NCBI GenBank assembly: GCA_020201295.1
Contig: JAIVHA010000152.1
Location: 1 to 8,440 of the forward strand
Source of the DNA: Lysobacteraceae bacterium
GTDB lineage: Bacteria > Pseudomonadota > Gammaproteobacteria > DSM-19610
Length of the DNA: 8,440 nucleotides
Reading direction: 5' to 3'
Part shown: one piece after another, positions 1-6,831 of the stretch
Numbering within the stretch: position 1 is the stretch's first letter
How the letters are laid out: each line of letters starts with the position of its first letter
Program-made: the position numbers and the translations under genes
Notes under the pieces: model-generated
Seen by the model: the letters and a program-made list of their open reading frames with translations, nothing else
What the model was told of the DNA's origin: nothing
The model's database searches: none

Positions 1-242
1 CGGTATAGGGATTTGGCGTCTTTCCCGAAAGGGTTTTTTTGCAACTGTCAGGTCAAGCTGGCCGTGCGGGTGGTGCAGTACCGCCTGAAGCAAAACCGAC
101 CCCCAGGCGCGCATGTCCCGGCGCAGTCCGGAGGATGAAACCTGCCTCGACTCCGGGAAAACCGCATTCAGCGTATCGCTACACCCTCGCAAACCGCGTA
201 ACCGTACCCAGCGACGGCCTTCGGCTCGCTCGGACAGCCCGG

Positions 243-326
243 GAAATCGGCGTAAGCGCCTGCACAAGAACCTTCGGTCGACGCCAAACAGGCCGCGAAC
301 GCCGGTTTATGAAACATCCGGGCTAG
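243..326 (+). repeat. 84-bp dispersed inverted repeat, copy A
   Basis: Read on the plus strand, this segment matches the minus strand of 7746-7829 at 78 of 84 positions without gaps. Positions 275-322 form a 48-bp identical core. Mismatches fall at 250, 251, 261, 264, 274 and 323. The copies are in opposite orientation and bracket the whole regulator-cytochrome-barrel block, with their CCGGG(C/T)TAG ends pointing inward. It could be an insertion-sequence end, a MITE-like element or another dispersed repeat. No transposase is recognisable beside either copy. Confidence 0.85.
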
Positions 327-415
327 CATTGGTGAGAAGGCAGGACGGGGAACAGCACGGCCGATGTGGCGAGCAATTCATCGTGCGGACCCGCATCATC
401 CGGATCGCACAGCGG

Positions 416-431
416 GCCACGCAGGCGTGGC
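416..431 (-). terminator. Hairpin just downstream of the crpB stop codon
   Basis: Perfect 6-bp arms GCCACG/CGTGGC around a 4-base loop lie 7 bases past the TAA at 439-441. No T-run follows on the minus strand, so it is not a canonical intrinsic terminator. It could stabilise the 3' end of the transcript or act with Rho. Confidence 0.35.
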
Positions 432-438
432 TACCGAA

Positions 439-1038
439 TTATAAGACCTGGATATTACCTTCGCTGCGGAAGATTTGTTTCTCTCGCTCAAGCTGCGCAA
501 GGGTCCTGTAGAGGACTTCGTGCGCAATCCCCAACTCGGCGGCAAGTGCCCTGAGACTCCCACGCAAGGCCACGCCGCCCGCGGGGTCCGCCATCTCTAT
601 CAGATACCGCAAGATTCGATCCCTTGCATTCTTGATGTTGTGCAGTTCGATTCTGGCGAACTTGGCCCTCAATTGATCTGACAGATACATCGCCCACTCC
701 GCGGCAAAGTGCCCGTCCGAATAGAGCGCATCACGGAACTGGCGAACGGGAAACCGGCGTAGCTCTGTGTCGGCCGGGCATTTGGCATCGAAACCGTATG
801 TCGACATTGATAGGCTGCATTCTGCCAGGAATTCACCGGGTCCAATGCGCTGCAGGACTACGACATTACCGGTTGGATTGAGGTGCTGGAGGTACACTTG
901 ACCTGCATTGACCAGGTACAGGTACTCAACTTTGTCGCCGATACGGAATACATGGCCGCGTCTGGGTACTGACAGACGCTGCTCCTCGGCGAGCAATAGC
1001 TCAGGAAGGGGGGGGTGCTGCTTGGTGATGTCAGGCAT
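439..1038 (-). CDS. Crp/Fnr-family transcriptional regulator (CrpB)
   Basis: A 199-residue protein with the two-part Crp/Fnr plan: an N-terminal cyclic-nucleotide-binding-like beta-roll (about 20-115, with the GPGEFLAECS segment at 67-75), a long dimerisation helix (about 115-145) and a C-terminal winged helix-turn-helix (about 160-199). The recognition helix carries E174, Y177 and R178, the Glu/Arg pair that contacts DNA in this family. No Fnr-type four-cysteine iron-sulfur motif is present; only C74 and C87 occur. The frame is open up to an ATG at 1107, but I chose 1038: from there the protein aligns without gaps with CrpA (start at 7621) through the HTH, and the longer start would lie inside a hairpin. 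The upstream ribosome site is weak (GAG). The effector is unknown. It sits at the downstream end of the block and probably senses redox, gas or a metabolite (inference). Confidence 0.9.
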   Translation of the reverse strand: MPDITKQHPPLPELLLAEEQRLSVPRRGHVFRIGDKVEYLYLVNAGQVYLQHLNPTGNVVVLQRIGPGEFLAECSLSMSTYGFDAKCPADTELRRFPVRQFRDALYSDGHFAAEWAMYLSDQLRAKFARIELHNIKNARDRILRYLIEMADPAGGVALRGSLRALAAELGIAHEVLYRTLAQLEREKQIFRSEGNIQVL

Positions 1039-1090
1039 CCAACTCGACTCGACGCAGAAATCTGTAGGGGTCGGTACTCTCCGGGCGAAT

Positions 1091-1121
1091 CGGTCACTCC
1101 CAGACACATCGGGAGTGACCG
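1091..1121 (-). promoter_or_regulatory. 11-bp-arm inverted repeat in the crpB leader
   Basis: CGGTCACTCCC and GGGAGTGACCG are perfect arms around a 9-base loop, 53 bases upstream of the chosen crpB start at 1038. Neither strand has a T-run after it. It could be an RNA hairpin, a terminator-like 3' structure for the truncated gene ending at 1146, or a protein-binding dyad. The alternative crpB ATG at 1105-1107 lies in its loop. Confidence 0.55.
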
Positions 1122-1145
1122 ACCTTCCGTCACGCGAATGCTGTC

Positions 1146-1318
1146 TTACTTGCCTGTGACGGCTTCCGACAGGCCATCACCGATGACATTCATTGCATTC
1201 ATCAAGCGCATACCGACGCGCACCATGGGCATATCCGGGAAGTGCACGGCCATGCGGAACTGCGCATGCATGGCGATGACCTTGTTTCCGGTAACCAAGA
1301 TTTCGTAAGGCAGATACC
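1146..1318 (-). pseudogene. Truncated 3' remnant of a second DUF302-like gene
   Basis: This segment encodes about 57 residues that reproduce the C-terminus of the intact neighbour at 1389-2357, starting at Gly-Tyr-Leu-Pro-Tyr and ending in its own TAA at 1146-1148. Over the 49 clearly alignable codons I count one amino-acid change (Phe to Val) and 18 synonymous codon differences. It is therefore the end of an old, selected paralog rather than a recent copy of the neighbour. The frame upstream carries no start codon: it runs into unrelated sequence and reaches a TGA about a dozen codons earlier. No ribosome site is present. The remnant has no internal stop or frameshift, which suggests the truncation is recent. 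It begins 70 bases behind the intact gene's stop, as a deletion within a tandem pair would leave. Confidence 0.85.
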
Positions 1319-1388
1319 CGGTGACGGGCGCGGCGGGTCGGTCGCCGGATCAGACATTGCGCTCGCGGGAACAGCAACAGCGGTCGGC

Positions 1389-2357
1389 TTACTCGTCCTT
1401 GACCGCCGCCTCGAGCCCGTCACCGATGACGTTCATGGCATTCATCAAACGCATCCCGACCCTGAACATGGGCATATCCGGGAAATGCACGGCCATGCGG
1501 AACTGAGCATGCATGGCGATGACTTTATTGCCGGTGACCAGGATTTCATAGGGAAGATAAGCGGTTTTCTTGTTTGCCTCGAAATCCGCGATCGACATGA
1601 TCCAGGTATCATCCATGTCACTGTGCGCGTCCCGGGTCGGCCGGCGCAGAACGCCAAACACGACCTGTTCACTGTTCGGCACGGCCAACTCATACACCTG
1701 GCTGACGCCCACGGTGTTCTTCTTCAGGTTCTCGGTAACCTTGGCAACAGCCTCGGCATGCGAGTTGAAGGTTGCAAGCTCATACGGCTCGTCGAAATAG
1801 CGCATGCCGAAACTGTAGTGGTACTTGCGCAGCTTACCCGGCGCCATGCCCTTCTTGCTGCCGAACCCCTGCCCGCCCGGAAAGGCATCTTCAAGATCAC
1901 TGCTCACCTGCGCAAGATCGTCATCCAGCCGGTAGGCGTGCGCGAAGTAGGTCGGGTTGACATAGGCGACCTGAACCTGACCATCGACCTCGGTGACCGA
2001 CAGCCGCAGCGGTGCCATGAACCCGCCCGTCGCCTGTTTCCCGGCCGCCTTGAGCACATCACTGCGCGTGAACACTATAACCGTGGCGGCATCAACATGC
2101 GATTCCTCCTGCCGGTAAGGCTGAGTCTGCGCGATGATGCGAAAACCGCCCCTCTCCAGCGCCGAACGCGCTTGTTCAACGGCGGCATCCAAAGGCCCGG
2201 AAACGGTCTTCGCCAGCACAAACGGCTGCAACGTCTCCGCCGCAATGGCACCCGACGTCCACGGCAGAAGCAGCATGACCCCCAGCAGTGCCGCGCTGGC
2301 TCCGATCCAGCGCCCCACCCGGCGGATACCCCGGCCCATAGCTCTGAAATCGATCAT
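1389..2357 (-). CDS. DUF302-like exported or membrane-anchored protein
   Basis: A 322-residue protein. Residues 1-40 form an Arg-rich start, a hydrophobic stretch (about 17-35) and a possible cleavage site after Ala39-Ala40, so it is either a secreted periplasmic protein or N-terminally anchored. Residues 45-140 resemble the DUF302 fold: an amphipathic helix and GGFRIIAQ-type strand, then an ATVIVFTR strand and a VQVAYVNP strand. The second half (about 175-318) is well ordered but I do not recognise it. It ends in a methionine-rich segment with seven Met and two His between 282 and 308. The start at 2357 follows a strong ribosome site (AAGGGGG); upstream in-frame ATGs at 2378, 2408 and 2420 lack one. 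It lies 91 bases behind the barrel gene, probably in the same transcript. Function is unknown; DUF302 proteins often occur near sulfur or metal genes. A remnant of a paralog follows it. Confidence 0.8.
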   Translation of the reverse strand: MIDFRAMGRGIRRVGRWIGASAALLGVMLLLPWTSGAIAAETLQPFVLAKTVSGPLDAAVEQARSALERGGFRIIAQTQPYRQEESHVDAATVIVFTRSDVLKAAGKQATGGFMAPLRLSVTEVDGQVQVAYVNPTYFAHAYRLDDDLAQVSSDLEDAFPGGQGFGSKKGMAPGKLRKYHYSFGMRYFDEPYELATFNSHAEAVAKVTENLKKNTVGVSQVYELAVPNSEQVVFGVLRRPTRDAHSDMDDTWIMSIADFEANKKTAYLPYEILVTGNKVIAMHAQFRMAVHFPDMPMFRVGMRLMNAMNVIGDGLEAAVKDE

Positions 2358-2448
2358 AGAAAACCCCCTTCTGTGCATTGAACTACATGATACCCGGGTT
2401 TTACGCATCACGGCCGACACCGGACAAGGCGCCGGCCGCTACAAGCGC

Positions 2449-3732
2449 TTACCAAGTGTACGCCACCTGCATCATCATCGCCCAATAACCCATGTCGACT
2501 TCAGCCCCCATCACATCCGGGGCAATATTGTGGGGCATGGCACCAGTCTGCGTTTTGTCCAGACCAAATTCCATGGCGGCATTGAATTCCAGATTCTTCA
2601 AGCCGTGGTAGCCCACGCCCATGGTGATGTGCTTCTCGACGATCGGGTTCATGATCGGCAGGATTCCGGCGTCTGGGACCGGGTTCTTGCCGTAGGTGAA
2701 GCCCATGCGCACATCCCAATCATTGGTGATGCCATACTCCAGCCCCAACCGATAGGCCGTCTGGTCTTCCCAATCGGTATTCATCGCCATCGCCATGCTG
2801 CCCATCGATACCGGCACGCTTTCAAGGTACTCGCTCCAGTTCGTCCTGTGCACCTCGAAGGTGACCAGCGGCATGTTCATGGACTTCATGTCTATGTAGC
2901 CACCGATCTTGAAGGACGAGGGCCAGCCCAGCCTCATCTCGACGGGCATCCGGGAAACCGAATTGTCGTCCAGATTGACCAGGGTGGCGTCACCGGACAG
3001 ATCCAGGTCCGCCTTGGACGTATAGGCGGCACCGACACCCCAGCCGCCGACATCGTAAAGGATGCCGATCTTGGCGCGGACGTTGGTGTCATTGCCGTCC
3101 ATGTCGGCGGCCTGCAATACATCCGGGAAGCCATTGGCGTTCATATCCATGAAGAATGGCATCTTCATACGCATCATGCCGTAGCCGATCTGCGCCGAGA
3201 GACCCACCGAGAGCTCCCGGTTGACCTGATAGGCAAGGCTCGGAGTGAAGACCATATAGCCGAATTCGGAGGAATATTCAGCGGGGCAGGCAGCACCGCA
3301 ACCCAACGCGCCACCTTCCAGGAAACTGGCGCTATCCACATTGAGGATCCCGTAATCGGTCCCCTGGCCACCCTCGTTGAACATACCCACGCCAACGGTG
3401 ATCTGGTCATTGATCCGCTTGGCGAAACCAGCCGACATCAACATGTAGATCTTGTCCTGGCCCTCGCTGCTGTTGACGCCGTTACGGAAGCCGAAATCCG
3501 GCACCATCATCCCCGCGTTCAAATCGATCCGCCCCGAATTCACGCGCGACAGTGCCGCCGGGTTAGTGTTCATCACGGAGGTATCCCGGCCCACGGCGAT
3601 GCTGGTACCACCCATGCCGATGCTGCGGGCACTGAAGCCCACATTTTCCATGCCAATGTTGGCATGGGCCGGAACGACGACGGCGGCGGCCGCCATGGCT
3701 TGTACGAGGGCTAGCTTCTTCAGTTTGTTCAT
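2449..3732 (-). CDS. FadL/OmpP1-family outer membrane transport protein
   Basis: A 427-residue protein with a signal peptide (cut likely after Ala-His-Ala, about residue 24). The family's N-terminal signature follows: an ARSIGMGGTSIAVG stretch at 35-48, then the NPA motif at 57-59. Alternating strands continue to an aromatic C-terminal residue (AYTW), as expected for an outer membrane beta-barrel. FadL-type barrels carry hydrophobic compounds across the outer membrane through a lateral opening. The substrate here is unknown. Unusual points: about 37 methionines (near 9 percent), clustered at 186-197, 282-287, 310-317 and 419-421, and a CGAAC pair (C145, C149) in a predicted loop region. The start has a GGGAGA/GGAG ribosome site. 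It follows the small membrane protein gene by 96 bases, which contain a hairpin. Family assignment is firm; role is not. Confidence 0.9.
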   Translation of the reverse strand: MNKLKKLALVQAMAAAAVVVPAHANIGMENVGFSARSIGMGGTSIAVGRDTSVMNTNPAALSRVNSGRIDLNAGMMVPDFGFRNGVNSSEGQDKIYMLMSAGFAKRINDQITVGVGMFNEGGQGTDYGILNVDSASFLEGGALGCGAACPAEYSSEFGYMVFTPSLAYQVNRELSVGLSAQIGYGMMRMKMPFFMDMNANGFPDVLQAADMDGNDTNVRAKIGILYDVGGWGVGAAYTSKADLDLSGDATLVNLDDNSVSRMPVEMRLGWPSSFKIGGYIDMKSMNMPLVTFEVHRTNWSEYLESVPVSMGSMAMAMNTDWEDQTAYRLGLEYGITNDWDVRMGFTYGKNPVPDAGILPIMNPIVEKHITMGVGYHGLKNLEFNAAMEFGLDKTQTGAMPHNIAPDVMGAEVDMGYWAMMMQVAYTW

Positions 3733-3760
3733 TGGCGCTCCATCTCCCTTTCATCATGTA

Positions 3761-3777
3761 CCGGTGCGGTTCACCGG
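3761..3777 (-). promoter_or_regulatory. Intercistronic hairpin before the barrel gene
   Basis: Perfect arms CCGGTG/CACCGG around a 5-base loop lie 28 bases upstream of the barrel start codon. It has no T-run, so it is more likely an mRNA stability or processing element than a terminator. The stem leaves the ribosome site free. Confidence 0.35.
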
Positions 3778-3828
3778 CGAGGTCATAAGGCAATAACAGT
3801 CTTTGGGCAGATTCCGTCAGGAGCCCGG

Positions 3829-3972
3829 TCACTGCCCATGCTTTTCCTCCGACTGCGGCGGTGCCTGCTCGTCTGGCGCCGCCGATCCGCTATTTCGCTG
3901 CTGCATCACCCGTATCAGGATGGGGACAGCGAGACAGCAGACCAGCATGACGCCACCGATAAGCCAGCCCAT
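3829..3972 (-). CDS. 47-residue single-span membrane protein
   Basis: A short protein with one predicted transmembrane helix (about residues 2-22, containing a VCC pair) and a polar, acidic, Pro/Gln-rich tail ending in KHGQ. Its ATG lies 2 bases after the TAA of the cytochrome gene, and an AGGGGA ribosome site overlaps the end of that gene, so translation is probably coupled. The same frame is open further upstream to 4074, but that extension lies inside the cytochrome gene and has no matching ribosome site. Length, position and topology suggest a small accessory subunit or assembly factor for the cytochrome (inference). I recognise no family. Confidence 0.7.
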   Translation of the reverse strand: MGWLIGGVMLVCCLAVPILIRVMQQRNSGSAAPDEQAPPQSEEKHGQ

Positions 3973-3974
3973 GA

Positions 3975-6608
3975 TTATTGTTCCCCTGTTCCGGTCAGGC
4001 CGTCTCCCGACGCGACCAGATCGAGCAGTTCCCTGGCCTCGACCTCCTGCAGCAGGGGCGAATGGCCATCCCACTTGCCGGCTCCGGGTTCGCTGGGCAC
4101 CGGCGGCATGTTCACCAGGCTGCCGTCATCATTGCCGGCATTGGCCGTGGCGACAGCACCCTGCTTGTCCCCCAGCTCAAGGTCCAGCTCATGCAGGAGG
4201 TATTTCCACCTGTCCGTGCTCCAGTACTTCTCGCCCTTGATCGCTTCCATGAAGTACCAGTGACGGTAGTACACCAGCTTGGCATTGACCTTCACCGGCC
4301 CAGCGGCGGGAGCGGCGAACCGGTAGTGCGTGGTGTCGGACTCCTTGTAGTTGATCCGGGTGTCATAGAGCACGCGCTCGGCCGCGAACCCGCCCACCGG
4401 CCACATATTCATAGCGGCAAGCTTCGGCATAACTGTAGCCATGGCCACCATGATGAAGCCCAGCAGCATGAGTGAACGGCGCTCCTTGAAGCCCAGATTG
4501 GTCCAGACCCTGCCCTCATCGCGGCGATCGGCCTCGCTGCGGGTGTCGATCCCGGCGATACGGTAGGGGATGCAGTTCCCCATGATGGCCGTAAACAGCG
4601 GGATCAGCCCCAGGGCACCCCAGTTGGTCTCGGGCCCGATGAACATCAGTGACAGCAGCCCCAGACCGATGCCGGCGCGCAGGATACGGTCACCGGTACC
4701 GACATTGGGGGCGAACAGACCGGGGCCCTTCTCGCCTGCCGGCGCGTCCTTGCGGGTACTGATACCCACGAAGTTGTAGGTCGGGCACCAGGCCAGCGCA
4801 CCGGTCATCAGCGGGATCAGACCGATCAGCCCCCAGGGCATGGGCACCAGGGTCAGCAGCAGCAGACCGACAACAATGCGCAGTACCCGGTCGATCGTGC
4901 CGACATTGCGCGAGAAGAAGCCCTTCTTGCGCTCAGGCTTCGGCGCCTTGGGCTTGTTGCCCAGCATCGCCCGCAGCGGCGACCAGCCAAGCACGCCGAT
5001 GAACAGCGGGATGGCGCCGATCCACAGATACGTGAACATCCACTCCATCGGCATGAAGGCCGGGGTCACCCAGGCGACGTTGTAGAGCTTGCCGACATGA
5101 CCCTCATAGGGCATCTCCGGGAAGGTCTCGCCGAAGAGCATCTCCCACCACATGAAGAAGCCGTACTTGCGGAAACCCCCTCCGGCATCGATGATGCGAT
5201 TGGCCTTGCTCGCATTGGCCGGGTCGTCGATCACCGGACCCACGGGTTCCAGGGGAACCCCGTTGGCATCCGTCGCCTCGATGAGCAGCAGCATCTGCCG
5301 GAATGGCGGCCCCCCGGGCATCCTGTGGGCGGCGCCGACGTTGGCGAGCTCGGCACTGACCACCACATCGCTGCCCTCGCGCGTGGCCAGGACCTTGAGG
5401 TTGGAGGCACGTCGCGCCATCTCGCCGTCGAAATAACTGCCGCGCCAGTGATGGCCGTACAGCGAGTCCTCGTCGCGTTCCACGCCGATCGTGGCCGCCT
5501 TGTTCGTTGTCCATTCGTCCTGGCCACCGGTGTACATGTGGCAGCTCTGGCACTGCTTGTCGGTCTTGCCGGCATCGAAGTTCGCCTTCCAGACCGGGTA
5601 CTCGTCCAGCGTGAGCAATGCCTGCGTCCCCGTGCCCTCCAGGTCGTCGGCGGTCTCCATGTGACACATGGCGCAGAATTCGGATTTCTCGAAGATCGGG
5701 CTGTAGGCCGTCCCGTGCGCGGGACTGACGGCATCCTTGTAGGGCCCGAACTTCACATCGCCGCGGCGGATGATCTCCATATTCTCGATCTTGACCGTTT
5801 CGAGATTACCGAACTGGTCATGGCTGATACGCACGTCCTGGACCGAGTGGCAGACATCGCAGGTGATACCCTCGCGTCCCTGCCCGACGCTCATCCCCTG
5901 AACCTTGTCGAAGCGGAAGACATCGAGGGTTCCGTTGATGAAGACCTTGCCGGTGCGCGGATTAAGCTTTCGGTGCGGCTCGGTGACGCCTTCGTTCCAG
6001 GTTATGCCGCGGGCATGGCAGTTGACGCAGGTGCCGACATAATGATCCATGTTCATGGCGTGCATGCCCGTGGAGATCCCCATCATGGGCGCGAAGTATT
6101 TCCACCCAAAGCCGAGACCGTCGAAGCCACCGTCCTCCCGGGTACCCAGGTAGAACTCCAGCTTCTGCGGCAGCTTCTCGTCCATGGCCCGGCCCATCGA
6201 GGTATCCTGCCACTGACTGTAGATGTCGGTGTGGCAGGCACCGCAGGACTCGGCGGACTGAAATTGATAGGGCGGGTCGTCGGCCGGCAGCGGCACGAGG
6301 GACAGCTTGATGTCCTGTTCCGTCGCACCCAGCTGACCAGCAATACTGTAGCCGTCGCGCCAGGCTGTGATGTGTCGCACGTTCAGGTCGCTATCGCCGG
6401 CATCGAGCGTGAAACGCCCCGTTGCATCGGTATGCGTGCTGATCTTGGTGCCCTGAACCATGACGATCGCATCGGCGACGGGCTTGCCCGTGACCGAGTG
6501 CGTGACCTGGCCGGAGACCGTCATGGCCGCCGCGATTGGCGCTATGCACAGCGACATGAAAGCCGCCGCTATCCAGTACTGCAGTTTATTGATCAGTTTG
6601 CCTTTCAT
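3975..6608 (-). CDS. Pentaheme c-type cytochrome fused to tandem DUF2892 membrane modules
   Basis: An 877-residue envelope protein. Order: signal peptide (1-28); a carboxypeptidase-regulatory-like beta-domain (29-105); a periplasmic cytochrome region with five CXXCH heme sites (122, 194, 250, 312, 353), the first in a context like the cytochrome c554 family (C-X2-CH, then Tyr and Trp); a beta-domain with a VGAAHRMPGG motif (about 405-460); a transmembrane helix (522-541); two DUF2892 units (565-619 and 633-688), each with an NVGT-DR-LR start and two helices; a last helix (711-727); and a periplasmic C-terminal domain (740-877). Basic loops (545-565, 617-627, 689-710) fit six helices with both large domains in the periplasm. 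It probably transfers electrons between a periplasmic or outer-membrane partner and the inner membrane; the substrate is unknown. The start has a GGGGTGAG ribosome site and a structured leader. Confidence 0.88.
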   Translation of the reverse strand: MKGKLINKLQYWIAAAFMSLCIAPIAAAMTVSGQVTHSVTGKPVADAIVMVQGTKISTHTDATGRFTLDAGDSDLNVRHITAWRDGYSIAGQLGATEQDIKLSLVPLPADDPPYQFQSAESCGACHTDIYSQWQDTSMGRAMDEKLPQKLEFYLGTREDGGFDGLGFGWKYFAPMMGISTGMHAMNMDHYVGTCVNCHARGITWNEGVTEPHRKLNPRTGKVFINGTLDVFRFDKVQGMSVGQGREGITCDVCHSVQDVRISHDQFGNLETVKIENMEIIRRGDVKFGPYKDAVSPAHGTAYSPIFEKSEFCAMCHMETADDLEGTGTQALLTLDEYPVWKANFDAGKTDKQCQSCHMYTGGQDEWTTNKAATIGVERDEDSLYGHHWRGSYFDGEMARRASNLKVLATREGSDVVVSAELANVGAAHRMPGGPPFRQMLLLIEATDANGVPLEPVGPVIDDPANASKANRIIDAGGGFRKYGFFMWWEMLFGETFPEMPYEGHVGKLYNVAWVTPAFMPMEWMFTYLWIGAIPLFIGVLGWSPLRAMLGNKPKAPKPERKKGFFSRNVGTIDRVLRIVVGLLLLTLVPMPWGLIGLIPLMTGALAWCPTYNFVGISTRKDAPAGEKGPGLFAPNVGTGDRILRAGIGLGLLSLMFIGPETNWGALGLIPLFTAIMGNCIPYRIAGIDTRSEADRRDEGRVWTNLGFKERRSLMLLGFIMVAMATVMPKLAAMNMWPVGGFAAERVLYDTRINYKESDTTHYRFAAPAAGPVKVNAKLVYYRHWYFMEAIKGEKYWSTDRWKYLLHELDLELGDKQGAVATANAGNDDGSLVNMPPVPSEPGAGKWDGHSPLLQEVEARELLDLVASGDGLTGTGEQ

Positions 6609-6637
6609 TTCTCACCCCGTTTTTCCGTAGCCACAAA

Positions 6638-6687
6638 CGTCAGGCACGCTACTACATCGTCGTACCCTAGCCTGACGGTAGGGTACG
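6638..6687 (-). promoter_or_regulatory. Candidate pseudoknot in the cytochrome mRNA leader
   Basis: On the minus strand, CGTACCCTA (6687-6679) and TAGGGTACG (6669-6661) form a perfect 9-bp stem with a 9-base loop. Eight loop bases, CGTCAGGC (6677-6670), are perfectly complementary to GCCTGACG (6645-6638) downstream. Both stems can coexist as an H-type pseudoknot (9 bp and 8 bp, 1-base and 15-base connecting loops). They end 29 bases before the ATG and 20 or so before the ribosome site. It could control translation or mRNA stability. No known riboswitch class is recognised. Confidence 0.5.
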
Positions 6688-6761
6688 GTAAAAATACAGG
6701 GGGCGATATACCCCAAAACATAGACTCAAAAAATATAATCATACGTAAGAACAACACCTTA

Positions 6762-6778
6762 ATTACGAATTCCGTAAT
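6762..6778. promoter_or_regulatory. ATTACG-N5-CGTAAT dyad over the predicted transcription start
   Basis: A perfect 6-bp inverted repeat with a 5-base centre overlaps the end of the TATTAT element and the start predicted from it, a position typical of a repressor site. Its odd spacing differs from the 5-N6-5 dyads upstream, so a different protein may bind. Chance occurrence in AT-rich DNA is possible. Confidence 0.4.
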
Positions 6779-6782
6779 AATA
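6777..6782 (-). promoter_or_regulatory. Predicted -10 element (TATTAT) of the cytochrome promoter
   Basis: TATTAT differs from the TATAAT consensus at one position. No -35-like hexamer lies 16-18 bases upstream; the dyad at 6805-6820 occupies that area instead. A start near 6770 would place that dyad's centre at about -42, the position activators of the Crp/Fnr family use at class II promoters. The leader would then be about 160 bases. Confidence 0.45.
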
Positions 6783-6802
6783 TGACTCAGATCATATTTA
6801 TA

Positions 6803-6831
6803 GGGCGCAGACTCGTGCGCGGACACTTACG
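6803..6831 (-). repeat. 29-bp direct repeat, proximal copy
   Basis: It is identical to 6863-6891 at 27 of 29 positions, exactly 60 bp away. It contains the dyad GCGCA-N6-TGCGC. On the minus strand it starts CGTAAG, a motif also seen at the outer part of the long inverted repeats. Confidence 0.8.

Larger units (their letters stand above)
1..438. other. Gene-free left flank
   Basis: I see no convincing gene here. Short open frames exist on the plus strand, but they have no recognisable domain and overlap one another in different frames. The stretch holds a weak hairpin followed by seven T (CCC-GAAA-GGG then T-run, about 26-40), one arm of the long inverted repeat (243-326) and a small hairpin behind the regulator gene (416-431). 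The part left of 243 could be decayed mobile DNA, but no transposase motif can be defended. Confidence 0.5.

Noticed and set aside
26..40. Intrinsic terminator (CCC-GAAA-GGG followed by seven T)
   Set aside because: The stem is only 3 bp, too weak to call as a separate feature, and no upstream gene is visible to terminate.
1..160. Possible decayed transposase tail on the plus strand (VKLAVRVVQYRLK near 52-90)
   Set aside because: The frame is short, has no catalytic motif, and the resemblance to transposase C-termini is an impression only. A database search would be needed.
1242..2381. Plus-strand open frame of 379 codons opposite the DUF302-like gene
   Set aside because: It contains a repeated segment only because the antisense gene tail is duplicated. 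No family features.
2134..3714. Long plus-strand open frame of 526 codons opposite the barrel gene
   Set aside because: It is His/Arg/Asp-rich with no domain, lies antisense to a clear FadL-family gene and has no ribosome site. It is a GC-rich shadow.
6700..6714. Attenuator-type terminator in the cytochrome leader (GGGG-N7-CCCC, then T-rich)
   Set aside because: The stem is 4 bp and the T-run is five bases further on. Too weak without experimental support.
5097..6785. Long plus-strand open frame of 562 codons opposite the cytochrome gene
   Set aside because: It is antisense to five heme motifs and two DUF2892 units in correct order. Its composition is typical of reverse-strand reading.
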